Source: Aquimarina sediminis
GTDB lineage: Bacteria; Bacteroidota; Bacteroidia; Flavobacteriales; Flavobacteriaceae
NCBI RefSeq assembly: GCF_002895435.1
Contig: NZ_POYJ01000002.1
Coordinates: 62,001-126,000 of the forward strand
Length of the DNA: 64,000 nt
Reading direction: 5' to 3'
A model generated the notes under the pieces. The model made no database searches and was not told the origin of the DNA. It worked only from the letters and a program-made list of their open reading frames with translations. Positions 37,010 through 46,300 of this stretch are shown piece after piece (the first letter of the stretch is position 1; every line of letters starts with the position of its first letter). Made by a program: the position numbers and the translations under genes.

Positions 37010-38335
37010 GTGAAAAAACAACTACTATGCATATGTAGCTTTATACTTCTGGCTTCTTTTATTGGATTTGGTCAAACTGGTCCTGGAGGAGTCGGTACTA
37101 CTGATGGTTCTTCTTCATTAAGAGTTTGGTTAAAGTCAGATGATATTGATGCAGATGGAGACATTACTGATAATCCAACTAATGGAACTCCCGTTTCTAC
37201 ATGGTCTGATTATAGTGGAAACGCCAATAACTATACACAGACAGGAGGTAACCGACCCACTTATAATACCACTGGAACTTTTGATGCCGTTAATTTTAAT
37301 TCTGCTTTGGCTGCTCCACAATTTATGAATGGTTCAATTGCAGGATCCTATACTAATGCAAGTGCATACTTTGTATTAAACCCTGTAAACACCGGTAATT
37401 CACACTCTTTGTTTGACAATACCACTGCTTCAATGAGAGTAGAGCAATGGCTTAATACCAGCAGAGTTGGTTTTACCCGATATGGGGTAGCCGATTATTC
37501 CACCACAATTGCCTCTCCATTTGGTACAAACGCTATACTATCGTATCATAAAGCAGCGGGGTCTGCAAATCTTAATGTAAGAGTAAATGGAGCTACTCAA
37601 ACTTTAAATATAGGCTCTACCACTGCTGGTATTCCCTATGACAGAATAGGTAGAAACTCGACCGGAGCAGATGAGGCCAGTGGAGATTTTCTAGAAATAC
37701 TGCTTTACAACAACCGCCTTAACAGTGCCCAAACCATTATCGTAGACAATTACCTAAGTGCCAAATACGGAAGTATTGCCATCCCAACTAATGTCTATAA
37801 TGAGGATGATGTAGCCGCAGGAAACTACGATCATGATGTAGCGGGAATAGGAAGGATTGATGCCAGTAACCTACATAATGACGCCCAGGGAACAGGTATT
37901 GTAAGAATGCTGAATCCTTCTGGATTGGGTAATAATGAATTTTTGATGTGGGGGCATGATAACGGAGACCTTCTTATGAGCAATACTACAGACATCCCAT
38001 CACGCATAGATTCAAGACTAGATCGGGTATGGAGAGTGAGTGAGGTAAGCACCACTGGGGCGGCAGTAGATGTGGGTAGTGTTGATATTCGATTTGATAT
38101 CACTGCATTGACTGGTGTGGTTGCGGCACCTTTTTTAAGACTATTGGTGGATACTGATAATGACGGTTCTTTTAGTGATGAGACTCCAATCTCATGGCCC
38201 ACACTTGTTAGTGGTAATATTTATAGTTTTACAGGAGTAACGGCGCTTACTAACAATGTGAGATTTACCCTGGCAACTGGTAAACAAACCGTAATTACTA
38301 ATAGAAAAATCACGTATCGCGTTAAAGGGAATTAG
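37010..38335 (+). CDS. Secreted LamG-type protein (concanavalin-A-like domain plus DUF8202-like region), no sorting domain
   Basis: A 441-residue exported protein starting at a GTG, with a signal peptide (about residues 1-21, ending F-G-Q). It opens with G-P-G-G-V-G-T-T-D-G-S-S-S-L-R-V-W-L-K, the typical entry of Flavobacteria LamG/concanavalin-A-like surface proteins (domain about 30-255). Then comes a second beta region (about 258-430, with A-G-I-G-R-I-D, E-F-L-M-W-G-H-D and R-V-W-R-V-S-E) seen in large adhesin-like proteins. Such proteins usually continue into Ig-like repeats and a gliding or T9SS C-terminal domain. Here the frame stops at Y-R-V-K-G-N, so it may be a truncated surface protein or be released to the periplasm. 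Confidence 0.8.
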   Translation: MKKQLLCICSFILLASFIGFGQTGPGGVGTTDGSSSLRVWLKSDDIDADGDITDNPTNGTPVSTWSDYSGNANNYTQTGGNRPTYNTTGTFDAVNFNSALAAPQFMNGSIAGSYTNASAYFVLNPVNTGNSHSLFDNTTASMRVEQWLNTSRVGFTRYGVADYSTTIASPFGTNAILSYHKAAGSANLNVRVNGATQTLNIGSTTAGIPYDRIGRNSTGADEASGDFLEILLYNNRLNSAQTIIVDNYLSAKYGSIAIPTNVYNEDDVAAGNYDHDVAGIGRIDASNLHNDAQGTGIVRMLNPSGLGNNEFLMWGHDNGDLLMSNTTDIPSRIDSRLDRVWRVSEVSTTGAAVDVGSVDIRFDITALTGVVAAPFLRLLVDTDNDGSFSDETPISWPTLVSGNIYSFTGVTALTNNVRFTLATGKQTVITNRKITYRVKGN

Positions 38336-38415
38336 TAAGTATTACCGTCGTAAAAATTCATTTTACAACATATATCATTACAAGCTTTAATCAAACACAA
38401 ACTACTCTAAGCATG

Positions 38416-38547
38416 CTAAACTGCCTGATATTGATATCCCAATGTAAAGAAAAATGAACCAAGTACAACTGCAATAAATGGCAACCATAAAATTGTGGTA
38501 GTGGTGACCGGGCTTATCTCTTTTGTTATATCTTTTATAAATCCCAT
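38416..38547 (-). CDS. Small single-helix membrane protein 4 (43 residues)
   Basis: A 43-residue ORF: polar N-terminus MGFIKDITKEISP, one hydrophobic helix (about residues 18-36, with L-W-L-P-F-I-A-V-V-L-G) and a short tail L-G-Y-Q-Y-Q-A-V. It is the last of four consecutive minus-strand microprotein genes separated by 23-34 bp. The tail L-G-Y-x-Y resembles the L-G-Y-E-L-G of protein 2. A hairpin between it and the LamG gene (38347-38369) pairs better as a minus-strand RNA and may mark the end of the transcript. Function is unknown. Confidence 0.5.
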   Translation of the reverse strand: MGFIKDITKEISPVTTTTILWLPFIAVVLGSFFFTLGYQYQAV

Positions 38548-38570
38548 CTCATATCTTTGTTTTACTGATT

Positions 38571-38687
38571 TTACATTGCCATGAGCCTCCCTAACGCCTC
38601 CCCTTTTTCAAATAAAAAAATAGTAATGATAAGAAGTACTATACCACTAATGACATAAGCCCAAATAAGTTTATTCTTTTTATTCAT
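38571..38687 (-). CDS. Small single-helix membrane protein 3 (38 residues)
   Basis: A 38-residue ORF starting MNKKNKLIWAY. It has one strong hydrophobic helix (about residues 8-26, isoleucine-rich) and the tail F-E-K-G-E-A-L-G-R-L-M-A-M. An AGAAGAGA sequence directly before the ATG is a plausible ribosome-binding site, the best of the four. Lys-rich inside, helix, then charged tail suggests an N-in inner-membrane protein. It sits third in the four-gene microprotein row. Function is unknown. Confidence 0.5.
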   Translation of the reverse strand: MNKKNKLIWAYVISGIVLLIITIFLFEKGEALGRLMAM

Positions 38688-38721
38688 TCTCTTCTAGTTT
38701 AATTTTAGTTTATAAAAATCA

Positions 38722-38835
38722 TTAATGTATCATATGATAAAAGTCTTTTCCTAACTCATATCCCAAATAAAAAAAGGGCACAGTAATAATACAAGACCAA
38801 ATAACAATATTGGCTGTTTTTTCTGATGTATTCAT
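38722..38835 (-). CDS. Small single-helix membrane protein 2 (37 residues)
   Basis: A 37-residue ORF starting MNTSEKTANIVIW. It has a hydrophobic helix (about residues 9-24) followed by Y-L-G-Y-E-L-G-K-D-F-Y and a histidine-containing end. The G-Y-E-L-G-K motif matches G-W-E-L-G-R in protein 1, in the same place just after the helix, which argues for common origin and against chance ORFs. It is 26 bp downstream of protein 1. No good Shine-Dalgarno site, as is usual in Flavobacteria. Function is unknown. Confidence 0.55.
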   Translation of the reverse strand: MNTSEKTANIVIWSCIITVPFFYLGYELGKDFYHMIH

Positions 38836-38861
38836 ACTTGTTTATATCTAATTAGTACCTA

Positions 38862-39002
38862 TTACATTCTTGCATAGACACGACCAAGTTCCCAGCCAAC
38901 ATACATAAGTCCCATTGCTATTGCGATTACATATAAAGCTATATCAACATCTTTAATTTTATTAATTTTTGCTGCCAATTTGTTTAGTATTATGTTTTTC
39001 AT
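38862..39002 (-). CDS. Small single-helix membrane protein 1 (46 residues)
   Basis: A 46-residue ORF, first of the row. It has an amphipathic, lysine-rich N-terminus (MKNIILNKLAAKINKIKD), a hydrophobic helix (about residues 21-35, Y-V-I-A-I-A-M-G-L-M-Y) and the tail V-G-W-E-L-G-R-V-Y-A-R-M. The N-terminal amphipathic part is reminiscent of membrane-active peptides. The upstream region to 39338 holds no other convincing gene and should contain the promoter. Function is unknown. Confidence 0.55.
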   Translation of the reverse strand: MKNIILNKLAAKINKIKDVDIALYVIAIAMGLMYVGWELGRVYARM

Positions 39003-39338
39003 GTGATACATTTTAGTTATTTAGTGTAAAAATAGATTATGCCAGTTTCATTTTTCGGAATTGAAGAAAAACTGTCAAAAAAAATCTATTCTCAACCAAA
39101 TCTTTTATTCTTATTCACTTAGTAAGGACATGAAATGTTCAACATACAAAAAATCACCCTTTCCTTCTATTAGATACTCAAAAAACACACCCTTTTATGT
39201 AACAATTTTGGGTGTATACAGTCTTCTTTTTATCCGGATGATATTAATTAAATTCAAAATTATAAATAGTATCAGGCAACCTTAAGGCATAAAATACTGT
39301 CTATAGGTATAGAATGTTTACCATCAAAACTTCCAATT
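39003..39338. other. Divergent promoter region, no confident gene
   Basis: This gap separates the minus-strand microprotein row from the plus-strand gene at 39339. A plus-strand frame starting at a TTG (39061-39285) exists but has no recognisable content or ribosome-binding site. The region probably carries promoters for both directions. I see no clear box. Confidence 0.4.
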
Positions 39339-40850
39339 ATGAAATCTACACATACTGTCTTGGCATTGCTTATATTTTTATCCTTAGGTTCGGTGATCTC
39401 TGCCCAAACGATTTCTTCTAGGGTAGTTGATAAAAAAACTAATCAACCTATCCCCTATGCTACAATTCTGTTTGCAGAGAATCAAGGGGTAATTACAAAT
39501 GAAGAAGGAATATTTAATTTACATCTGGATGGTTCTCTCGCAGAAATCGATTCAATTTATATCTCTTCTATGGGATATGAAAAAATAGGAATTGCAGTCT
39601 CAAAAGCTACAGATAGTATTATCTATATCGAACCCAAAGCAATAGAACTAAAAGGAGTCTTTGTTTCGAACAAAAACCTTACAATAGATCAGATTATAGA
39701 GAACGTAAAAGATCGCGTTACCCAAAACTATAACCTCGAGTTATCGCAAAAAAGATTATTTTTCAGGGAATCAGAATACAACACCATCAAAAAATTCGGC
39801 ATCGATTTTAAAAAATCGACTATCAAAGAACTTAATAAAAAATTACTAGATAGTGTTGTATCTATTATCCCAAGAAAAGCTGAGTATTATACAGAAATCT
39901 TATGTGATTTTTATGGAGATTTTGAAAAAAGAAAACTCAATATCATTAAAGCTGCAGAACTGTATGATAAAAACAATATTGGTTCTATGGATGCTTTATC
40001 CAAAAAAATGGAAAAAATATTTAAAGACAATGTAAAACCAGATTCTTATCTCAAGATCAAATCAGGTTTGTTTGGGACCAAAGTACAGGTAGATTCTATA
40101 CTAGAAAGCAATGATGACGCCACTGTGGTTAAGGATGAGATTGATAATCAAAAAAAGAAAGATGATAAGAACCAGTTCTTAAAACATCGTAAATCTGAAT
40201 TAAAAAGTATATTATCCAGTCTTTTTTTTAATGAAGATGTAAAATCTAATTTCCTGAACAAATCAGGGCGTTATAATTTTAAACTGGTAGATTATACATA
40301 TATCAACGATAATAGTGTATACATCATTGATTTCGAACCTAAAAGAAAAGAAGATTTTAAAGGCACTTTATACGTAAATACCGAAGATTTTGCCATCGTA
40401 AGAGCGGATTATCAAAACGTAAAACTTCTAAGAAACTTTAAACTTTTAGGAATCAAGTATCAAGATAATATGTACCGCAACAAGGTGATATTTACCAAAG
40501 GACCAAATGGTAAATACAACTTAAAATATCTTGAAATGCGTAGAGGCAACCTTTTTGGGTTTGATCGCCCAATTAAAGTAATTGAGAAAAATAAATTTGT
40601 AAAAGGCAGACGCAAGCAAAACGAACTATCTCTGGGTCTGGATGTAGTAATGACCAACATCAACAAGTATGAAATTGTAGTATTTGACACCAAACAATTA
40701 ACAGAAGGAGGTTATAAAAGCAGTAAAGAAAATAAAGGAATTAAGCCTCAATATTTATCTCGATATAACCCTGATTTCTGGAAAGGGTACAATATTATAG
40801 AACCAAATTCTGCTATAAAACAGTTTACTGCTGCTCCTGAAGTCGAGTAG
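39339..40850 (+). CDS. CarboxypepD_reg-like (peptidase-associated) domain protein
   Basis: A 503-residue exported protein. A signal peptide (about residues 1-22, V-I-S-A-Q) is followed by a CarboxypepD_reg-like beta-sandwich (about 24-105: S-S-R-V-V-D-K-K-T-N-Q-P-I-P-Y-A-T-I and G-V-I-T-N-E-E-G-I-F). A long mixed region of about 400 residues of unknown fold follows, rich in lysine. Such proteins are common in the Bacteroidetes envelope. They resemble the N-terminal part of TonB-dependent receptors but lack plug and barrel. It may be a periplasmic or outer-membrane-attached structural protein; the role is unknown. Confidence 0.8.
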   Translation: MKSTHTVLALLIFLSLGSVISAQTISSRVVDKKTNQPIPYATILFAENQGVITNEEGIFNLHLDGSLAEIDSIYISSMGYEKIGIAVSKATDSIIYIEPKAIELKGVFVSNKNLTIDQIIENVKDRVTQNYNLELSQKRLFFRESEYNTIKKFGIDFKKSTIKELNKKLLDSVVSIIPRKAEYYTEILCDFYGDFEKRKLNIIKAAELYDKNNIGSMDALSKKMEKIFKDNVKPDSYLKIKSGLFGTKVQVDSILESNDDATVVKDEIDNQKKKDDKNQFLKHRKSELKSILSSLFFNEDVKSNFLNKSGRYNFKLVDYTYINDNSVYIIDFEPKRKEDFKGTLYVNTEDFAIVRADYQNVKLLRNFKLLGIKYQDNMYRNKVIFTKGPNGKYNLKYLEMRRGNLFGFDRPIKVIEKNKFVKGRRKQNELSLGLDVVMTNINKYEIVVFDTKQLTEGGYKSSKENKGIKPQYLSRYNPDFWKGYNIIEPNSAIKQFTAAPEVE

Positions 40851-41178
40851 CTATTAAAAAAATAAAAAAAACCTTTTCTGAATATTTATTCAGTTAGATA
40901 AATTTAATCATAATGGTAATCCTGTTTAGTAAAAATAATATTTGATAAAATCTCAAAATTTAGTCGCGAAGGGCAAATAAACAGGCACTTTTACTTTCAG
41001 GTTTTCAAAAGAAGGTGGTGAAGACAAATGTTAAATATGTTAATATTTTGCAATTGTTAAAAATAAAAAAAATGCCACTAAAAATTAACGAATTATAATT
41101 TCACGTACAAAACATTAACAATAGTTTAATATTTTTACTAAGTTTGTTCTAATAAAAAGAAACTAAAATTTCTTTTCG
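40851..41178 (+). other. Promoter-containing gap before the ECF sigma gene
   Basis: There is no gene. A small hairpin CTGAAT/ATTCAG lies at 40878-40893 after the preceding gene, without a T-tail. The last 40 bases hold a perfect Bacteroidetes -7 box at 41139-41146. Confidence 0.5.
41139..41146 (+). promoter_or_regulatory. Bacteroidetes -7 promoter box (TAnnTTTG) of the sigma factor gene
   Basis: TAAGTTTG matches the consensus TAnnTTTG exactly and lies 32 bases before the ATG at 41179. That gives a short leader of about 25 bases. No clear -33 TTG element is visible at the usual distance. Confidence 0.6.
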
Positions 41179-41784
41179 ATGGCAAAGCCGAATAAAAATA
41201 TAGTAAATAAAGCACTAGTCAAAGCTTTGAAAAAAGGAAAGGTAGATGCTTTTGAGACCATTTTTCGTCTTTACGAAAGAAGATTATATCACTTTGTTTT
41301 TGCGTATACAAAATCAAAATATATCTCTGAGGAAATTATTCAGTATATTTTTATTAAAATTTGGGAAGATCGAGAACAGATAGATCCCAAAAAATCCTTC
41401 CACTCTTATCTTTTTGTTTTAGCAAAAAACAGAACTTTTAATTATTTAAGAGATGCCAAGAACAGAGAGTCTATAAAAACTGAGCTGTGGAACAGTAGAT
41501 CAAAAAGCTATGAGCAAATTGATAGTGATATCAACTATTCAGATTATGGAGCAATAGTCAAGGATATTGTACAATCATTTCCTAAGACCGAACAATCTGT
41601 ATACCGCCTTTCTATCGAAGAAGGCAAAAGTCATATAGAAATTGCCTCCATATTAGGCATCACGGTAAAAACTGTTAGAAATCATTTATGGAAGATAAAA
41701 TCTTCTATAAGATCTCAGTTATTACCATATCTATACAATATTACTATATTTTTGTATTATTACTCTTATCCATTTATAAAATAA
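41179..41784 (+). CDS. ECF sigma factor of the Bacteroidetes FecI/SusC-regulating type
   Basis: A 201-residue ECF sigma factor. Region 2 is at about residues 25-95 (F-E-T-I-F-R-L-Y-E-R-R-L-Y and I-W-E-D-R-E-Q-I-D, then F-V-L-A-K-N-R-T-F-N-Y-L-R). Region 4 is at about 135-180 (Y-R-L-S-I-E-E-G-K-S-H-I-E-I-A-S-I-L-G-I-T-V-K-T-V-R-N-H-L). It is first in an operon-like row with FecR and the SusC/SusD pair. By the known scheme it is held by FecR and freed when the SusC receptor binds substrate. The hydrophobic C-terminus (residues about 185-201) is unusually long. Confidence 0.92.
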   Translation: MAKPNKNIVNKALVKALKKGKVDAFETIFRLYERRLYHFVFAYTKSKYISEEIIQYIFIKIWEDREQIDPKKSFHSYLFVLAKNRTFNYLRDAKNRESIKTELWNSRSKSYEQIDSDINYSDYGAIVKDIVQSFPKTEQSVYRLSIEEGKSHIEIASILGITVKTVRNHLWKIKSSIRSQLLPYLYNITIFLYYYSYPFIK

Positions 41785-41952
41785 GTAAACACTTCTTTTT
41801 CAACAACTTACACCTGTATTTTTAATAAAAATTGAGCTTTACTTAGCAATATTTTAAAAAAAATAGATGTTTTTGAAGGACATTTAGGTTTTTCATGTGT
41901 ATTACTTATATACCCCTAGATTTAAATTAAATATTAATTAATCAAATACTAA

Positions 41953-43131
41953 ATGGGCAAACGCCAACATGTAAAAAATTTGTTACAACGGTTTACAGAC
42001 AATACGATTAGTAAATCAGAATTTGAAGAGCTTTCTAATTTAATAGAACAATCTCATTTTGATGATGAAATCGAAGACTCTATGATCCAACAATGGGAAA
42101 AAATCAATTTAGAATTTTCTTCTAATGACACTATCAATTTATCTGGGAATGATGAGTTATTCGAAAGTATTCTAGAAAAAATAGAAAATTCAAAACAGGT
42201 TAAGAAACCTCGGTTAATACGGAATACACAAAAATGGTATCGGCTTGCAGCGATATTCATACTATTATTAGGTTTAGGGTATTTTTATTTTAACCCCATA
42301 AATCCTAATCCAGAATCATTACTCAAGGTTCCTACTGAAAAAATTACTCTAATTATGGGCAATGGTGATATAAAAGTAATTTCTGAAAAAGAGAATATTC
42401 TAATAGCAAACCACGATGGTTTGGTAATTGGCACACAAACCGGTAATACTATTGCATATAAAAAAGATACTCCTGATAAAACACTCACATACAACACCTT
42501 ATCTGTCCCTTATGGAAAACAATTTCTAGTTGTATTATCGGATGGTACAAGGGTGCATCTTAACTCGGGTACCACATTAAAATATCCTACAAAGTTTATA
42601 ACAGGTATAAACAGAGAAGTCTTTTTAGAAGGTGAAGCCTTTTTTGATGTTACCAAAAATACCTCCCATCCATTTCTTGTAAACTCTGAAAACCTTAAAA
42701 TAAAGGTATTAGGAACAAAATTCAATGTTACGTCCTATCCTGAAAATAAGCAGATAAATACTGTATTGGTTGAAGGTTCTGTTGAAATATTTGAAAAAGA
42801 CAACTCTAAACGAGTTCTTTTAAAACCCAATCAAAAAGCTTCCTTGCACAAAAAGACTAAAAAGTTAGATGTTGTCAAAGTTGGTGTCGAAGAGTATGTT
42901 GCGTGGAGGGAAGGAAAATTGATATTAAATGAAGTTCTTTTTGAAGATATCCTAAAGAAATTAGAACGTAAATATAATGTAGAATTCACCAATAATAATA
43001 CTACTCTAAAAGGTAGGTATTTTACGGCTAAATTTGATAAAGAAAATATCAACGAAGTTGTACAAAGTTTAAGTATGTCCGCTTCGTTTAGTTATAGTAT
43101 TAATGGTAATCAAATAATTATTAACCCCTAA
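41953..43131 (+). CDS. FecR-family anti-sigma factor
   Basis: A 392-residue inner-membrane regulator. The cytoplasmic N-terminal anti-sigma part (about residues 1-95) is followed by one membrane helix (about 98-113, A-A-I-F-I-L-L-L-G-L-G-Y-F-Y-F). The periplasmic FecR domain carries the usual V-P-Y-G-K-Q-F-L-V-V-L-S-D-G-T-R-V-H-L-N-S-G-T and G-E-A-F-F-D-V. The C-terminal STN-like DUF4974 domain (about 315-392) would contact the SusC receptor. It passes the outer-membrane signal to the sigma factor encoded just upstream. Two strong hairpins follow before SusC. Confidence 0.93.
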   Translation: MGKRQHVKNLLQRFTDNTISKSEFEELSNLIEQSHFDDEIEDSMIQQWEKINLEFSSNDTINLSGNDELFESILEKIENSKQVKKPRLIRNTQKWYRLAAIFILLLGLGYFYFNPINPNPESLLKVPTEKITLIMGNGDIKVISEKENILIANHDGLVIGTQTGNTIAYKKDTPDKTLTYNTLSVPYGKQFLVVLSDGTRVHLNSGTTLKYPTKFITGINREVFLEGEAFFDVTKNTSHPFLVNSENLKIKVLGTKFNVTSYPENKQINTVLVEGSVEIFEKDNSKRVLLKPNQKASLHKKTKKLDVVKVGVEEYVAWREGKLILNEVLFEDILKKLERKYNVEFTNNNTTLKGRYFTAKFDKENINEVVQSLSMSASFSYSINGNQIIINP

Positions 43132-43199
43132 CCCCTAACTTATGTAATGGCTATTTTAATTCTCTTAACTAGAGGATAACGCAAACTCAATTTTTCAAA

Positions 43200-43263
43200 G
43201 CTCCTTTTCTAATAGGTTAAAGGAGCAAAAAAAATCGGAAAATGTTCCCGCATTTTCCGATTT
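43200..43263 (+). promoter_or_regulatory. Two tandem hairpins between fecR-type and susC-type genes
   Basis: Hairpin 1 pairs GCTCCTTT (43200-43207) with AAAGGAGC (43219-43226). Hairpin 2 pairs the 13 bases at 43232-43244 (AAATCGGAAAATG) with 43251-43263 (CATTTTCCGATTT), perfectly, around a TTCCCG loop. Neither has a proper T-tail. They could slow or stop RNA polymerase, or mark an RNA-processing or stability site that sets SusC/SusD levels apart from the regulators. Confidence 0.65.
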
Positions 43264-43315
43264 CAACAAATGATTTAAAACTGAATAACTAAATAATTTA
43301 AATCTTCCCGAAAGT

Positions 43316-46300
43316 ATGAAAAAAAACACTTCTGGCAAGGGGTTAGTCTCCTATTTTCCAAAAACAAGTTTAAAACTAAAGCTTACGTACTTTTTTCTTA
43401 TAGTATCTTTCTTTCAATCTCATGCAAATTCGTATACGCAGAATACCATAATTACATTGGATATGAAAGAAGTAACTATCAAATCTGTACTTAATGAAAT
43501 AGAGCGCAAAACGGATTACAAATTTCTGTATGAAAAAGATATTTTTAAAACTGATGAAGTTGTAGATATATCCGTAAAAAAAGAAAGACTTTCTACTGTA
43601 CTTAATATACTACTTAGAAAATTTGATGTATCCATTGAATATTTAGATAAACAAATCATCATTAGCAAAACACGTTATGATAATATAGTTACTAGAAACA
43701 AACCTGTAGTAAAAAATGAACCTCAACAACAAATTACCGGGCAGGTGACCTATGAAGATGGATATCCATTGCCTGGTGCAAGTGTATCTATTAAAGGTAC
43801 TACTATCGGCACGGTAACTAATTTTGATGGCGAATATACTATAGAAGCTAAAGAAGGGCAAACCCTTGTCTTTAACTATTTAGGTATGAAAACTGAAGAA
43901 AAAAGAGTCTATAGTTCTACAGGTAGGATAGATGTAGTACTGTTTACTGACGATAGTATTCTTGAGGAGATTGTTGTTGTCGCTTATGGTGTACAATCAA
44001 AAAAGTCACTGGTAGGATCTGTTAGTTCTATTACTTCAGAAACTATCTCTAATCAACAAGTAACCTCGCCAGTAAGAGCAATCCAGGGAGCCGTACCAGG
44101 AGTTAATATACTCACTTCAGGAGGGCAACCCGGTAACAATCCAGATATACGAATTAGAGGTTTTGGTAGTATCAATGCTGCACAAGCTCCTTTGATAGTA
44201 GTTGATGGAGCTGCATTTAATGGTAATTTAAACACAATTAGCCAAGATCAAATTGAATCAATCTCTGTGTTAAAAGATGCCTCTTCAACCTCATTATATG
44301 GATCAAGAGGAGCAAATGGTGTGATTCTAATTACCACCAAAAAAGGTAGAAAAGAAACTGCACCATCAATAACGTTTAGATCACAGATAGGTTTTTCTAA
44401 TCCAGCTGTAGGAATTCATGACTTATTAGGTACCGAAGATTATATGAAACTCACCTGGGAAGCACTAAAAAACACAAACCAGTATGTTAATGCACAAACT
44501 CCTTCTATAGCAGCTCAAAATGCATCTGCCCAATTAGTGGATCATCTGGGATATAATCCCTATAGCGTCTCTAACCCCATTGATTCTGATGGTAATTTGG
44601 TTTCTGGCGCCAATCTATTATGGGAGACAGATTGGGAAAAAGAAGTGATTAGAAGAGATGTCCTTAGGACGAATCATAACCTTAACCTTTCTGGTGGTAG
44701 TAAGAAATCTACATACTTTATGTCAGTAGATTACTTAAACGAAGAAGGTTCTGTGATCTCTTCTGATTTTGAAAGAATATCGGCTCGATTAAACCTGGAA
44801 TCTCAGGTTACGGATTGGTTAAATGTAGGGCTTAATACCAGTTTTTCTCGTTCTAATTCAGGAAATCCTGATCAGACCAGTAATAGTGTCGTGCAAGCCA
44901 TTTCATGGATCTATGGTGTTTCTGGAATTTATCCTGTTTATGCTAGGGATGCTGAGGGAAATTTTCATAGAGATACAACAGGTAATTTAGTTTACGATCT
45001 TGGTAGTGGCTATGTTACAGGGCAACCCGTTAATAGTGTTCGAAGTGCAAGAGGAGGTGAAAATATTCTTTCATATATTCTTTTGGGTAAAGAACAAAGA
45101 AAAAGAACAAACTATCTTGGAAACGCCTTTGCCGAAATTAAAATTGTAGATGGATTAAAGTTTAAAACCCAGTTTAGTTATGAGAATTATCTTTTTGATT
45201 CTTTTAGTTTTACTGATGACCTATTTGGTTTTGCTTCTAATGTTGGCGGTAGAGTCAGCCAATCAAGAAATATTACCTCTACAGTAAATGCTGTACAAAG
45301 TTTAAACTATAAAAAAACTTTTGGCAATCATCATATTTCAGTAGATGCAATTACCGAAGCCTATACTTATGAACTCGATTGGTTATCAGCATCCGGAACC
45401 GGGTTTTTACCCGATATAACGAATCTTGATGGTAGTACCACTCCAGAAAGTGTATCAGGGAATACTGAGACAGAAAGATTAAATAGTTATATGGGAAGGG
45501 TTGCTTATAACTTTGATCAAAAATATTTTACCGAATTTTCTGCCAGAAGTGATGGCTCTACAAGGTTTTTAGACGAAAGATGGGGTAATTTCTTTTCTGC
45601 TGGTGCCAGTTGGATTGTATCTAATGAGAACTTTCTGTCTGATAGTAACACCATATCACTCCTTAAATTTAGAGGATCCTATGGTGAATTAGGTAACAAT
45701 AGAGGAATTGGATTATTCCCATATCAATCTACCTATATTGCCGGATGGAATAACGAAGGAAACAATGGTGTTTTATTAGATGGTGTTGCCGATCCATTTA
45801 TAAGCTGGGAAAAAACAGCTTCTTCCAACCTAGGAGTAGATTTTGAGCTATTCAATGGTAAAATTTCGGGTATCGTAGATTATTATAGTAAAGAGTCTGT
45901 AGATCTAATTTATAATAAGCCCATAACACCTTCAGCGGGAGTTGAAAACGTTACTACTAATGTTGGCGCTATCAAAAACTCCGGATGGGAAATAACCTTA
46001 AACTCTACTAATGTTAATACAGACAATGTTACCTGGACGACAGGAATTAACTTTTCTTTAAACAAAAATGAAATTACCGAACTAACTCAAGATGAATTCA
46101 TTAGTGGTACAAAACTATGGAAAGAAGGTAATTCTTTATTTGATTTTTATATTCCAGAATGGGCAGGAGTAGATCCTGATGATGGATTTGGAATGTGGTA
46201 TATGGATGTATTAGATGATGATGGTAATGTGATAGACAAAGTAACTACCAAGGATTATGAAGAAGCTACACGATATAATAATGGTTCTGCATTACCAGAT

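Noticed and set aside
37831..38202. 123-codon minus-strand frame
   Set aside because: It is opposite the LamG-type gene, whose plus-strand translation has clear signal peptide and domain structure. The minus product is low in recognisable content.
39061..39285. 74-codon plus-strand frame starting at TTG
   Set aside because: It has no ribosome-binding site and no recognisable sequence. It sits in the divergent promoter gap, and an inner ATG gives only about 50 residues.
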